Assembly (NCBI RefSeq): GCF_002933395.1
Contig: NZ_PKFN01000007.1
Coordinates: 558,001-622,000, forward strand
DNA from: Yoonia maritima
Lineage (GTDB): Bacteria; Pseudomonadota; Alphaproteobacteria; Rhodobacterales; Rhodobacteraceae
Length of the DNA stretch: 64,000 nucleotides
Reading direction: 5' to 3'
Shown here: piece by piece, positions 40,379 through 50,146 of the stretch
How positions within the stretch are numbered: the first letter of the stretch is position 1
Layout: every line of letters starts with the position of its first letter
Made by a program: the position numbers and the translations under genes
The notes under the pieces: model-generated
What the model was told of the DNA's origin: nothing
Seen by the model: the letters and a program-made list of their open reading frames with translations, nothing else
Databases searched by the model: none

Positions 40379-41230
40379 ATGAAATGGCAGGGACGCCGCG
40401 GTAGTGGCAAAATCGAGGACCGACGACGCGCTGGCGGTGCGCGCAGTGCAGGCGGCATTGGTGGTATTGGCGCTGTCGCTGTCTTACTCATCGGCTGGTA
40501 CTTTGGTGTTGATGTGAGCCAATTTGTAAACCTTGACGGGGACGGGCAGGGCAGTGCGCAATCAGCTGAACTGACGCCTGCTGATGAACGTGCCGCTGAA
40601 TTTGTATCTGTGACGTTGGCCGATACAGAGGATGTCTGGACAGATATTTTCCGTCACCAACTAGGGCAGGTCTATAATGCACCAACCTTAGTGTTGTTTA
40701 AGGGGCAGACCCAATCAGCATGTGGCGGTGCGTCCGCTGCAACCGGACCGTTCTATTGCCCGCCCGAAAAAAAAGCATTTCTTGATACGGCATTTTTTAC
40801 GACTCTTGATGATCGTTTCGGCGCGCGGGGCGATTTTGCGGCAGCCTATGTCGTAGCACATGAGATTGCGCACCACGTTCAAAACGAATTAGGTATTTTG
40901 GGACAAGCAAATCAAATTCGGCAGCGGTCTTCTGAAGCAGAATCAAATGCGATTTCTGTGCGGATTGAATTACAGGCTGACTGCTTTTCCGGTATCTGGG
41001 CACGTGCAGCACGGGAAAAATTTGATAGCCTCGAGCAAGGCGACATTGCAGAAGCAATGAACGCAGCCGCGCAGATCGGCGACGATACACTGCAACGCAA
41101 TGCCGGACAGCGCGTACAACCGCACACATTTACACATGGAACAAGCGCGCAACGCCAACGCTGGTTTGCGCGTGGTTTCGAGACAGGTAACCTCAGCGAT
41201 TGCGATACTTTCGGTGCCGCGCGACTTTAA
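40379..41230 (+). CDS. Neutral zinc metallopeptidase (YpfJ/KPN_02809 family)
   Basis: 283-aa membrane-anchored protein with one N-terminal transmembrane helix (about residues 24-44) after a basic tip (RRGSGKIEDRRR). The zinc site HEIAHHVQ is HEXXH. The C-terminal part ends with typical QADCFSGIWA and QRQRWFARGFETG segments. Substrates are not known. The ATG at 40379 is one codon after a GTG in frame; GGGAGA precedes. Followed by tRNA-Leu. Confidence 0.92.
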   Translation: MKWQGRRGSGKIEDRRRAGGARSAGGIGGIGAVAVLLIGWYFGVDVSQFVNLDGDGQGSAQSAELTPADERAAEFVSVTLADTEDVWTDIFRHQLGQVYNAPTLVLFKGQTQSACGGASAATGPFYCPPEKKAFLDTAFFTTLDDRFGARGDFAAAYVVAHEIAHHVQNELGILGQANQIRQRSSEAESNAISVRIELQADCFSGIWARAAREKFDSLEQGDIAEAMNAAAQIGDDTLQRNAGQRVQPHTFTHGTSAQRQRWFARGFETGNLSDCDTFGAARL

Positions 41231-41292
41231 TGCAAGAAAATGCATTCGACTGATTGACGTTGCCCGCGGTCCTGTTTAGGAGGTCCGCACTG

Positions 41293-41378
41293 GCCGATGT
41301 GGCGGAATGGTAGACGCAGGGGATTCAAAATCCCCCGATAGTAATATCGTGAGAGTTCGAGTCTCTCCATCGGCACCA
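41293..41378 (+). tRNA. tRNA-Leu (CAA)
   Basis: 86 nt with CCA encoded. The acceptor arms GCCGATG and CATCGGC pair perfectly. The anticodon stem GGGGA/TCCCC holds the loop TTCAAAA with anticodon CAA, decoding UUG. A long variable arm and the T loop TTCGAGT are present, as in a class II tRNA. No obvious terminator follows directly. Confidence 0.96.
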
Positions 41379-41559
41379 GTATTACTTGTTAAGGTGTAGG
41401 GCTTATAGGATTAAGTCAGGACAGTGTTCGCATTGGGTCGCCATCGCGCCCAAAGCATGTCTTAACTAGGGTAATTGCTTGCAAACATGAACTTTTTGCG
41501 CGGCGGCCCCGAGAATAGGTTGCTTGTATGCGCTGGTGGCTGGTAATTTAACGGTGTTT

Positions 41560-41577
41560 CCGTTCAGCAGAGAACGG
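41560..41577. repeat. Hairpin CCGTTC-N6-GAACGG before the Hint gene
   Basis: Perfect 6-bp inverted repeat within the 235-nt gap between tRNA-Leu and the Hint-domain gene. It could be the weak end of the tRNA transcript (TTT follows the stem after one base) or a site in the leader of the next gene. Nothing else is recognised in this gap. Confidence 0.35.
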
Positions 41578-41613
41578 CTTTGTGAGTAAGGTGTTTGAAC
41601 AGGGGATTTTCGC

Positions 41614-42306
41614 ATGACAGTCGTGAACACATGTTCTGATAGCGCTGCTCTTTGGAGCGTGAATAGACCTGCCAATACGGTTCCTGGAACTGATCCGTCA
41701 CGGCCAAAAAAAATCGTACCCTGCTTTACACCGGGCACTGCAATTGCAACGCCCCGTGGTGAAATTCTCGTCGAAGATTTGAAGGTGGGCGCGCGGGTGC
41801 TCACGCGCGATAACGGTATCCGGCACATCACTTGGGTCGGGCATAAGTCAGTTACGACAGATGACCTTAAAGCGACGCCGGGCATTCGCCCAATTTTCAT
41901 CAAAGCCGGGGCATTGGGTGATGGTCTGCCTGAACGAGATATGCAGGTATCGCCGTACCACCGGGTGTTGATCGTTTCTGAAATGGCGCAAATGTATTTC
42001 GAGCAAAACGAAGTGCTGGTTTACGCAAAAGACCTGACAAAAATTGATGGTGTAAAAATCGGTGCACCGCAGGATCTTACTTATGTGCATTTCATGTGTG
42101 AACATCACGAGGTGGTGTTGTCCAACGGCGCATGGACCGAGACATTCCAACCCGGCGATTATTCACTTCGCGGTGTGGACGCAGATCAACGCGAAGAACT
42201 GTTCCGGCTTTTTCCGCAGCTTGCCACAATGGAAGGGTTAAAGCAGTATCGTGCGGCCCGTAAAACATTGCAGAAAAAAGAAACCAAAGTTCTGTTTAAA
42301 TCTTAA
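41614..42306 (+). CDS. Hint (hedgehog/intein) domain-containing protein, short form
   Basis: 230-aa protein dominated by a Hint_2-type fold. The predicted nucleophile is Cys37 in VPCFTPGTAIATPRGE, followed by VEDLKVGARVLT, and later YVHFMCEHHEVVLSNG. No signal peptide is visible; the first 30 residues are unremarkable. Function is unknown in these proteins, which occur in many copies in Rhodobacteraceae and usually lack C-terminal extein. It resembles the second Hint protein 2 kb downstream. Convergent with the MobA-like gene (11-nt overlap). Confidence 0.88.
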   Translation: MTVVNTCSDSAALWSVNRPANTVPGTDPSRPKKIVPCFTPGTAIATPRGEILVEDLKVGARVLTRDNGIRHITWVGHKSVTTDDLKATPGIRPIFIKAGALGDGLPERDMQVSPYHRVLIVSEMAQMYFEQNEVLVYAKDLTKIDGVKIGAPQDLTYVHFMCEHHEVVLSNGAWTETFQPGDYSLRGVDADQREELFRLFPQLATMEGLKQYRAARKTLQKKETKVLFKS

Positions 42307-42922
42307 CGCCCGCGCGCCAATCCGCCCAATCTTGGGGGGTATCTAGGTCTAAACGTGCTTGCGCGCCAAGTGGGACAAGCCGCATTTGATCACGGTGTTT
42401 TTTGATAATTTTGGTAGCCCCATTGTCGCCTGACAAATGTAAGAATTCTGAACGTAATGCGTTATCAAAAACAACGGGATGGCCGGGGTTTCCTTTGTGT
42501 GTCGCGCCGCGCCAAATAAGGTGGTTTGGGTGAGTGCCAATTACGCAAAGCATGTGAAGCAGATCAGACGTTTGCAAAGATACCAAGTCAGCGAGAATCA
42601 CCATAAACTTGGAGCACGGTGCCAGCATTGCGACAGATTCCCGTAAGGTTGCGCCGATCCCTTCAGTCGCCTGTGCTATTGCCAAAATCGTAACATCTAA
42701 CCCTGAAAGCAGTTCTGCTCTTGTGTGATGGGCCGCGGGCAGCGCCACATAGACAGGTTGTTGGGTTGCTATCGCTCTTTTGCACTGGGTTCGAAGAAGA
42801 GGTTCCCCATCGACCAATTCGTTTAATTTATCACGCCCATTCATACGGCTTGAACTGCCCGCAGCCAAAATAAGGATCGGACAGTCAATGTTGGTTGTGA
42901 TCGATAAACGCCCCATTGGCAT
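42296..42922 (-). CDS. MobA/MocA-like molybdopterin nucleotidyltransferase family protein
   Basis: 208-aa NTP transferase of the family that attaches CMP or GMP to molybdopterin. The nucleotide-binding signature LILAAGSSSRMNGRDKL is at residues 17-33 and the metal aspartate in ILADLVSLQTSD, where the usual Asp-Met/Gln is Asp-Leu. No molybdoenzyme gene is near, so the substrate is not set by context; other cofactor transferases are possible. A downstream start at MGRLS (two codons later) is equally likely. Confidence 0.8.
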   Translation of the reverse strand: MPMGRLSITTNIDCPILILAAGSSSRMNGRDKLNELVDGEPLLRTQCKRAIATQQPVYVALPAAHHTRAELLSGLDVTILAIAQATEGIGATLRESVAMLAPCSKFMVILADLVSLQTSDLLHMLCVIGTHPNHLIWRGATHKGNPGHPVVFDNALRSEFLHLSGDNGATKIIKKHRDQMRLVPLGAQARLDLDTPQDWADWRAGVKI

Positions 42923-42931
42923 TGCAAGACC

Positions 42932-43489
42932 CTAAGGGATGATGCGGGTATATTTTGTGCCTTCAAGCGTCGCGCCAAGTCGTAATCCGGTTTGCGCAAA
43001 GACGACAGCAATGACTGGTGACAGCGACGTCGTTGTCTCAGCGCGCAGCATTTCGCTTTGGGCGCTGATTGCATATTCGATATCGGCACCAGCCGCCCAG
43101 CCCGGGGATTGACGGAAATCCATCAGCGCATCTTGGGTCATGAAAAACAGAACATGGCTGTATTGCTGGGCACCGATTTGCAGGCCAGCGCTGCCCGACG
43201 CGGATGAATAATAGTCGACTGTTGAGTTGCCGATGCGTAGGGCCCCACGTCCAAAGGAACCGCCAAGACCAAGACCGACTTCGGTGATCAACGGCATCAC
43301 GAGCATACCGCTGGCACGGCTGGCGAGCTGCTGAGTGCCCGGAAACTGCGAGTACATCGCGTTCAATGTACCGTCGACACGTGCATCAATGGTTGCAGGC
43401 CCATTGCCGCCAATACCATTACTACATGCCCCCAAAGTCGTTGTTGCCAATGCGCCAAGCGTAAAGCTACGCCTTGTGTAAGTGCTCAT
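42932..43489 (-). CDS. YSC84/SYLF-domain lipid-binding lipoprotein
   Basis: 185-aa protein with start ATG 43489. The N-terminus carries a twin-arginine-like TRRSFTLG and a lipobox (TTLGAC), so it is probably exported and lipid-anchored. The rest has SYLF features: ASGMLVMPLITEVGLGLGGSFGRG, DYYSSASGSAGLQIGAQ and a final VFAQTGLRLGATLEG. SYLF domains bind lipids; no precise role is known. It starts between the MobA-like gene and the second Hint protein. Confidence 0.87.
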   Translation of the reverse strand: MSTYTRRSFTLGALATTTLGACSNGIGGNGPATIDARVDGTLNAMYSQFPGTQQLASRASGMLVMPLITEVGLGLGGSFGRGALRIGNSTVDYYSSASGSAGLQIGAQQYSHVLFFMTQDALMDFRQSPGWAAGADIEYAISAQSEMLRAETTTSLSPVIAVVFAQTGLRLGATLEGTKYTRIIP

Positions 43490-43711
43490 TTTTTTCGCCT
43501 TATCTGCCATATCTGAAACGTTTATCGTCTCTTATTTCGGGAAGTATAAGTAAATTCTAAGAAGCTGTCACCTGTTGGTTTGTTTGGGGCACGCCAAGAC
43601 TGTTTCAGCAGCTGATCGACACTATTGATAAATTTCAAAATGTGCTATCTGATCCTCCTGAGGTTGAAGTTTGAAATAACGAGTGCTGCGCGTTGTGAGG
43701 GTGGTTTGTAG

Positions 43712-44956
43712 ATGCCGTTAGAGCCAGGAGATGTTCTTTTCGTCGGTTGGGATAGCGATAACGACGATATCGCGTTTATCGCAACCACAGGTCTTTCCGC
43801 CGGAGAAGTTATCTATTTCACCGACGATGAGCGCGACGAGACCGGCTTCTTTGGTAGTGAACAAATGATCGAATGGACCGTCCCTGCCGGTGGTGTTCCT
43901 GCTGGCACTGTGGTGACAATCGATATGGACCCTGCCGCTGATACAATCAATTTCGATTCCGGAGGCGACGTCGATTATATTAAGGGCGGCTATGATATCG
44001 CTGGTCGCAATGAAATGTTTTGGGCGTTCCAAGGAACACGTGACGGGAACGCAATTACCGCAACAAACTATGTCGCGGTTATCGGGAACGAGGCTGACGG
44101 CAGTAATACGCAAACGCCAAACCTTACTGGGACCGGGCTTACGACAAGCAACGGGGCGGTCATTATTGATGGTGACGAAGATTATATGGAGTGGACCGCA
44201 GACGGTACGCTACCAATTCAACAAGAGGATTTGATCGCATCCATACTTGATTTGGATAATTGGACCACGGCCGATGGAAGGGGGGTCCAAAACACCGGTG
44301 GTGGGTTTAATGTGGAAACCCAAAACGTTGTTTGTTTCGCCGGTGGGACAAAAATCGCTACTTGTGAGGGCGCTATCGAAATCGAAAAACTTCGGGTTGG
44401 TCAGAAAATCGCGACGCTTGCTGCGGGCGCAGCTAAAATTCGTTGGATTGGTGTGATTAAGCTCTCTAGCGCGGACCTAGTAGCGAATCCAAAGCTGCGA
44501 CCGGTACGCATTCGTGCCGGCGCATTAGGCAAAGGATTACCCAAGCAAGACCTATTGGTGTCGCGCCAGCACCGGATACTTGTTTCGTCAAAAGTAGCAG
44601 AGCGCATGTTTGGCCTAAGGGATGTGCTTATCCCGGCGGTGCGGCTGACAAACCTCCCAGATATATTCATTGACGAAACGATCAATGACATAAGCTATTA
44701 CCATATTTTATGTGACGATCATCAAGTTGTATTCGCTGAAGGTGCACCTGCTGAGACCTTGTTCTTAGGACGGGAAACGGTGCATTCACTTTCTATCGAC
44801 GCACAGGAAGAGATCGAGACACTGTTCCCCGGCCTTGTTGGTCAACAATGCCCAACAAGAGCCGCGCAAATGATCGTCGATTTACCTCGGCAACATCGCT
44901 TGATTGCACGGCATATAAAGAACAACAAACCTTTGCTGGAAACCTATCGTAACTAA
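43712..44956 (+). CDS. Hint domain protein with N-terminal adhesin-like domain
   Basis: 414-aa two-domain protein. Residues 1-200 form a beta-rich domain with the signature FIATTGLSAGEVIYFTDDE, the same as in extracellular calcium-rich or adhesin-like proteins of cyanobacteria and Roseobacters. Residues 205-370 are a Hint domain with nucleophile Cys208 (VVCFAGGTKIATCEG) and CDDHQVVFAEG near its end. No Sec signal is seen, so if it is secreted the route is not obvious. GAGGGTGG precedes the ATG. Function unknown. Confidence 0.86.
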   Translation: MPLEPGDVLFVGWDSDNDDIAFIATTGLSAGEVIYFTDDERDETGFFGSEQMIEWTVPAGGVPAGTVVTIDMDPAADTINFDSGGDVDYIKGGYDIAGRNEMFWAFQGTRDGNAITATNYVAVIGNEADGSNTQTPNLTGTGLTTSNGAVIIDGDEDYMEWTADGTLPIQQEDLIASILDLDNWTTADGRGVQNTGGGFNVETQNVVCFAGGTKIATCEGAIEIEKLRVGQKIATLAAGAAKIRWIGVIKLSSADLVANPKLRPVRIRAGALGKGLPKQDLLVSRQHRILVSSKVAERMFGLRDVLIPAVRLTNLPDIFIDETINDISYYHILCDDHQVVFAEGAPAETLFLGRETVHSLSIDAQEEIETLFPGLVGQQCPTRAAQMIVDLPRQHRLIARHIKNNKPLLETYRN

Positions 44957-44968
44957 CTGTCTATGATG

Positions 44969-45967
44969 TTAGCGATTCAGAACTTTCGCGGCCTCTGGCG
45001 CGAAATAGGTTAGCACCCCATCGCAGCCAGCGCGTTTGAATGCCAAAAGGCTTTCCATCATGACTTGTTCGCCGTTCAACCAGCCATTTTGCACGGCGGC
45101 TTGCAGCATCGCGTATTCTCCGCTGACTTGATAGGCGAATGTGGGCACACCAAATGCGTCTTTCACGCGACGGCAAATATCCAGATACGGCATCCCGGGT
45201 TTCACCATGATCATATCGGCACCTTCGGAAAGGTCGCGTTCGACAAGGCGCAGTGCTTCGTCTGAATTGCCGGGGTCCATTTGATAGGTGTTCTTGTCAC
45301 CAGTCAGCGCGGATGACGCGCCAACCGCATCGCGAAACGGTCCGTAGAACGCAGATGCATATTTTGCCGTGTAGCTAAGGATCGTGACGTTTTGATGCTT
45401 TTCTGTCTCAAGCGCGTGGCGGATCGCGGCGATACGACCATCCATCATGTCAGATGGGCCTAAAATATCAGCCCCTGCATCCGCTTGCGCCAGCGCCATT
45501 TTAACAAGCGCTTCGACCGTACGATCATTCACGATTTCGCCGTTTTCGACAAATCCATCGTGCCCGTTAATGTTGTAAGGGTCTAATGCGATATCTGTCA
45601 TAACGGCGATGTCGGGTGCTGCATCTTTGATTGCCCGGATCGCTTGGTTCGTGAGGTTGTTCGGATCCCATGCCATGGCGCAATCTTCGGTACGGGCCTC
45701 CATACCCGTGTAGGGGAAAAGGCAGATTGCAGGGATGCCCAATGTTTGGGCTTCTATCGCTGCCTTGGCAACGCGATCCACTGTCTTGCGGGTGACGCCC
45801 GGCATTGATGCAACAGGCGTTTCGTCGTCTGTCCCATCCATCACAAAAACGGGCCAAATCAGATCATCCACGCTGAATGAATGCTGACGCGTAAGCGCCC
45901 GAAGACTTGCGGATTGGCGGTTGCGACGCAGGCGCGCGGCGGGAAAAGGAGCAACAGTAGGTTTCAT
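44969..45967 (-). CDS. hemB: Porphobilinogen synthase (ALA dehydratase)
   Basis: 332-aa enzyme joining two 5-aminolevulinate molecules in tetrapyrrole synthesis. The active lysines lie in SYTAKYASAFYGP and MVKPGMPYLD. The metal loop reads DIALDPYNINGHDG, with Asp where zinc-dependent enzymes have the Cys triad, so it is of the magnesium/potassium, zinc-independent type seen in Rhodobacter. Convergent with the Hint gene, divergent from the next gene. Confidence 0.97.
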   Translation of the reverse strand: MKPTVAPFPAARLRRNRQSASLRALTRQHSFSVDDLIWPVFVMDGTDDETPVASMPGVTRKTVDRVAKAAIEAQTLGIPAICLFPYTGMEARTEDCAMAWDPNNLTNQAIRAIKDAAPDIAVMTDIALDPYNINGHDGFVENGEIVNDRTVEALVKMALAQADAGADILGPSDMMDGRIAAIRHALETEKHQNVTILSYTAKYASAFYGPFRDAVGASSALTGDKNTYQMDPGNSDEALRLVERDLSEGADMIMVKPGMPYLDICRRVKDAFGVPTFAYQVSGEYAMLQAAVQNGWLNGEQVMMESLLAFKRAGCDGVLTYFAPEAAKVLNR

Positions 45968-46087
45968 AGTGTCATCTTTCGTAATTGCGGCCTTGGTCGC
46001 ATGGATTTTTACCTATCACAAGTATGGGCATCTTTCGTTTGTAACGCTAACGTCACCCAAAATGAGTTAGATCAACAGGATACGACT

Positions 46088-46612
46088 TTGGATTGGAACG
46101 GCCTCTTTTCTCGTGTGCTGGATGTGCACACATTTTCCAACCTTTGGTACTGGATCATGGTCTGCACCTGCTGGATGATTGTAAGCCATTGGATCATAGG
46201 CGTGCCGTTTGACATGATTTTGCGTGCGCGACGCTTTGGCGCGCAAGCCGGAAGCGATTTAGAGGCATTGGTCGATATCAATGTGCGACGCATTCAAGCG
46301 CTGGTACAAGAAGGTGGCGGTTTAGCTGTTGGTTTACTTGCATTTATTCTGACTTCAGTCGTCGTTTCTGCCCTCTACTACCGATTGGAAGTCGCTCAAG
46401 GTGTCATGCTTTTGGTGCTTCCAATCACCTTTGTCGGAGGCATAAATGTTTTTGCTTCCAAGCGGTTATCACAAAATCCACTGCAGGGGGCTGAGCTTTC
46501 AAAATACCTGATACGTCTGCGACTGATTATCCAGCTCATCGCGATGGTCTCTGTATTCATTTCGGCAGCCTACGGTATGCTTTTTAGTCTCATGCAGCCG
46601 TTTGGCTACTGA
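46088..46612 (+). CDS. Four-helix membrane protein ('component of SufBCD complex' family)
   Basis: Predicted 174-aa inner-membrane protein with about four transmembrane segments (LWYWIMVCTCWMIVSHW, ALLAFILTSVV-like, VMLLVLPITFVGG, LIAMVSVFISAAYG). Typical family start MDW...LFSRVLDVHTFSNLWYW supports TTG 46088 rather than the ATG at 46001 or the upstream frame opening at 45881 inside hemB. The functional label is inherited annotation without evidence here; no suf gene adjoins. Confidence 0.75.
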   Translation: MDWNGLFSRVLDVHTFSNLWYWIMVCTCWMIVSHWIIGVPFDMILRARRFGAQAGSDLEALVDINVRRIQALVQEGGGLAVGLLAFILTSVVVSALYYRLEVAQGVMLLVLPITFVGGINVFASKRLSQNPLQGAELSKYLIRLRLIIQLIAMVSVFISAAYGMLFSLMQPFGY

Positions 46613-46651
46613 ACGGTTGACACCAAAGCCCGGCGGAGTAGTTCATCCCGC

Positions 46652-49600
46652 ATGTCCGATCTAAAATACATCACCGTAAGCGGTGCCCCCGAAGGTTATG
46701 ATGCGCAGCTTATTCTGGCTGAGCTATCTAAAGGCCATCCCGTTCTTCACGTAGCGTCTGATGACAAACGGCTTGCCGCCATGCAGGCAGCGCTTTCGTT
46801 TTTTGCGCCAGATGTTCCTGTGTTCGTTTTCCCAGCTTGGGATTGCCTGCCGTATGACCGGATTTCCCCGAACGCGGATGTTTCTGCCGCACGCATGGCG
46901 ACGCTTGCAGGGCTTGTTCATGGGATGCCTGAAAAGTTTGTGCTGCTGACGTCGCTTGCAGCCGCAACGCAACGCGTACCCGCCCGCAGTATCCTGCGCG
47001 AGGCGGCTTTTAAGGCCACAGTTGGCAGTCGGATTGATGAAACTGCCCTGCGTAATTTTTTGGTTCGTATGGGATTTACCCAAAGTCCCACAGTGATGGA
47101 GCCGGGCGATTATGCCGTGCGGGGTGGCATAATCGATATCTTCCCACCGGGGCAATCTGGACCTGTCCGGCTGGATCTTTTTGGCGATGTTTTGGATGGC
47201 GCGCGGCGTTTCGATCCGGCCACACAAAGGACCACCGAAAAATTAACCGAAGTTGAACTCGCGCCCGTATCCGAAGTCATTTTAGACGATTCAGCAATTA
47301 CACGGTTCCGGCAAAACTATCGCATTGAATTTGGCGCAGCGGGCACTGATGATCCGCTTTACGAAGCCGTCAGTGCTGGTCGCAAACATGCGGGGATTGA
47401 ACACTGGCTCGGCTTTTTCCAAGAAGATCTTGAAACGTTATTCGATTATCTGCCGCGGGCGACAGTGACTTTGGATGATCAAATGGGGCCAATGCGACTG
47501 GCGCGTTGGGAAAGCATCGAAGACCAATATGGCACGCGCATGCACGCGCTGACCCAAAAGGGTCGGATGGATAGCGTCTATAAACCAGCGCCGCCTGCAT
47601 TGTTGTATATGGATGATAACGCGTGGGATGCTGCGATTTCCAACCGACGGGTGATGCAGTTTTCGCCTTTGAAACAGGCAACAGGTGTGGGTGTTATTGA
47701 TGCTCGCGGGCGTATCGGGCGCAATTTCTCGCCTGAGCGACAGCAGGAACAAATTAGCCTTTTCAGTTCATTAGCGGACCATGTGAAAGTAAAGCTTAAG
47801 GACGGACCTGTCGTAATTGCGTCCTATTCCGAAGGCGCGCGCGAACGGCTGGAAGGGCTGATCGAAGACGAAGGCATTTCTGAAACTATCGCTATTAAAG
47901 ATTTCAGTCGGGTTGGGAAGTCTGGGGTTCATCTTGCTGTCTGGCCGCTTGATCACGGTTTTGAAGCGCCCGGGCTCACGGTCATTTCTGAGCAAGACGT
48001 TCTGGGTGATAGGCTAATCCGTCAAAGCAAACGTAAACGTCGCGCCGAAAATTTCCTAAGCGAGGCGAACAGCCTAAACCCCGGCGATCTCGTGGTTCAT
48101 GTGGATCACGGTGTGGGCCGTTTTAAAGGCATGGAGGTCGTCACCGCATTAGGGGCGGCGCACGAATGTCTCCTTTTAGAATATGCCGAAGATTCAAAGC
48201 TTTATCTGCCGGTGGAAAACATCGAACTCCTGTCCAAATACGGCCACGATACTGGGCTTTTGGATAAGCTGGGAGGCGGTGCATGGCAGGCAAAGAAAGC
48301 CAAGCTCAAGGAGCGCATCCGGCAAATCGCCGAGCGGCTTATTCGGGTCGCTGCTGAACGCGAATTGCGCACGGCACCCGCGATGGACCCGCCTGACGGC
48401 TTGTGGGATCAATTCCTAGCGCGTTTTCCCTACGTTGAAACCGACGACCAGTTGGCTGCGATCGCTGATGTGCTGGATGACTTGGCTGCTGGCAAGCCTA
48501 TGGATCGCCTCATTTGTGGTGATGTCGGTTTCGGTAAGACCGAAGTTGCCATTCGGGCAGCGTTTGTCGCCGCGCTTTCAGGGATTCAGGTTGCAATAAT
48601 TGCACCAACGACGTTGCTTGCACGGCAGCATTACCAAAACTTTGCCGAACGGTTCCGGGGATTTCCTGTGAACGTCCGACCGCTGTCGCGTTTCGTTTCA
48701 GCCAAAGATGCGGCCTTGACGCGTGATGGGATTACGAAAGGCACCGTTGATATTGTTGTTGGCACGCATGCGTTGCTGGCAAAAGGTGTGCGGTTTAAGA
48801 ACCTTGGCTTGTTAGTCATTGATGAAGAACAAAAATTTGGGGTTCAACACAAAGAACGCCTAAAGCAACTTCGTACTGATGTGCATGTGCTTACGCTGAC
48901 AGCCACACCTATTCCACGGACCTTGCAGCTATCGTTGTCTGGTGTGCGCGACCTGTCAATTATCGGCACACCGCCGATCGACCGGCTTGCGATACGTACC
49001 TACGTGAGCGAATTCGATACGGTCACGGTGCGCGAGGCATTGTTGCGCGAGCACTACCGTGGCGGGCAATCGTTTATCGTTGTTCCTCGGATCGCCGATA
49101 TGCCCGAAATGGAGGAGTTCCTGAAAACGGAGATGCCTGAAGTATCCTATATCACTGCGACAGGCCAGATGGCCGCCGGTGAATTGGACGACAGGATGAA
49201 CGCGTTTTATGATGGGAAATACGATGTCTTATTGGCGACAACAATTGTTGAATCCGGCCTTGATATTCCGACGGCAAATACGATGATTGTTTGGCGTTCT
49301 GACATGTTTGGTCTGTCACAGCTTTATCAAATTCGTGGACGTGTTGGCAGGTCTAAGACACGTGCTTATGCTTATTTAACAACTAAACCGAGGCAAAAAC
49401 TGACCGACACGGCACAAAAGCGTTTGCGTGTGTTGGGGTCTATCGACAGCCTTGGGGCTGGCTTTACGCTCGCGAGTCAAGATTTGGATATTCGTGGGGC
49501 GGGGAACCTGCTTGGTGAAGAGCAATCAGGGCAGATGCGCGAAGTTGGATATGAACTATACCAACAGATGCTTGAAGATCAGATTGCCGCGATTAAATCT

Positions 49601-50101
49601 GGGGATGCCGAGGGCATCATCGATGATGGTCAATGGGCGCCACAGATCAACCTTGGTGTCCCTGTCCTGATCCCAGAAGACTATGTGCCTGATCTAGATG
49701 TACGGCTTGGCCTGTATCGCCGCCTGTCGGAGTTAACGACCAAGGTCGAGTTAGAAGGTTTTGCGGCGGAGTTAATTGATCGGTTTGGTAAGCTTCCGCG
49801 TGAGGTGAACACATTGATGTTGGTCGTACGTATCAAAGCAATGTGTAAACGCGCGGGTATTTCAAAATTGGATGCAGGGCCAAAAGGCGCGACGATTCAG
49901 TTTCACAACGATAAATTCGCGTCACCGCAGGGATTGGTTGAGTTTGTGCATGCCCAAGACGGTCAGGCCAAGGTCAAGGACAACAAGATCGTCGTGCTGC
50001 GTGACTGGGCTAAGGAGCGCGATAAAATCCAAGGTGCGTTTAATATCGCACGAGAGTTGGCACAAAAGCTTGCCGACGAGAAAAAGAAAAAGGCCGGGTA
50101 A
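46652..50101 (+). CDS. mfd: Transcription-repair coupling factor Mfd
   Basis: 1149-aa SF2 translocase that removes stalled RNA polymerase and recruits UvrA. Order of domains: N-terminal UvrB-like module, RNA-polymerase-interacting domain (LVVHVDHGVGRFKGME near residue 475), motor with Walker A CGDVGFGKTEVA and DEEQ box VIDEEQKFGV, motif VI YQIRGRVGRSK, and a C-terminal regulatory TRCF domain. Full length. It ends in a hairpin overlapping the stop. Confidence 0.98.
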   Translation: MSDLKYITVSGAPEGYDAQLILAELSKGHPVLHVASDDKRLAAMQAALSFFAPDVPVFVFPAWDCLPYDRISPNADVSAARMATLAGLVHGMPEKFVLLTSLAAATQRVPARSILREAAFKATVGSRIDETALRNFLVRMGFTQSPTVMEPGDYAVRGGIIDIFPPGQSGPVRLDLFGDVLDGARRFDPATQRTTEKLTEVELAPVSEVILDDSAITRFRQNYRIEFGAAGTDDPLYEAVSAGRKHAGIEHWLGFFQEDLETLFDYLPRATVTLDDQMGPMRLARWESIEDQYGTRMHALTQKGRMDSVYKPAPPALLYMDDNAWDAAISNRRVMQFSPLKQATGVGVIDARGRIGRNFSPERQQEQISLFSSLADHVKVKLKDGPVVIASYSEGARERLEGLIEDEGISETIAIKDFSRVGKSGVHLAVWPLDHGFEAPGLTVISEQDVLGDRLIRQSKRKRRAENFLSEANSLNPGDLVVHVDHGVGRFKGMEVVTALGAAHECLLLEYAEDSKLYLPVENIELLSKYGHDTGLLDKLGGGAWQAKKAKLKERIRQIAERLIRVAAERELRTAPAMDPPDGLWDQFLARFPYVETDDQLAAIADVLDDLAAGKPMDRLICGDVGFGKTEVAIRAAFVAALSGIQVAIIAPTTLLARQHYQNFAERFRGFPVNVRPLSRFVSAKDAALTRDGITKGTVDIVVGTHALLAKGVRFKNLGLLVIDEEQKFGVQHKERLKQLRTDVHVLTLTATPIPRTLQLSLSGVRDLSIIGTPPIDRLAIRTYVSEFDTVTVREALLREHYRGGQSFIVVPRIADMPEMEEFLKTEMPEVSYITATGQMAAGELDDRMNAFYDGKYDVLLATTIVESGLDIPTANTMIVWRSDMFGLSQLYQIRGRVGRSKTRAYAYLTTKPRQKLTDTAQKRLRVLGSIDSLGAGFTLASQDLDIRGAGNLLGEEQSGQMREVGYELYQQMLEDQIAAIKSGDAEGIIDDGQWAPQINLGVPVLIPEDYVPDLDVRLGLYRRLSELTTKVELEGFAAELIDRFGKLPREVNTLMLVVRIKAMCKRAGISKLDAGPKGATIQFHNDKFASPQGLVEFVHAQDGQAKVKDNKIVVLRDWAKERDKIQGAFNIARELAQKLADEKKKKAG

Positions 50102-50113
50102 ACCCGGCCTTTG
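50089..50113. terminator. Bidirectional terminator at the mfd stop
   Basis: AGGCCGGG and CCCGGCCT form an 8-bp perfect stem with TAAA loop over the mfd stop codon, flanked by A-runs before and TTTG after; it can serve mfd and, on the other strand, the convergent Bcr/CflA gene. Confidence 0.75.
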
Positions 50114-50146
50114 TTATGAGTATTTGGTACAAAGCGAGAACGGTGG

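Noticed and set aside
41379-41613. Extra tRNA or sRNA after tRNA-Leu
   Set aside because: No second cloverleaf or terminator with T-run seen; only a 6-bp hairpin.
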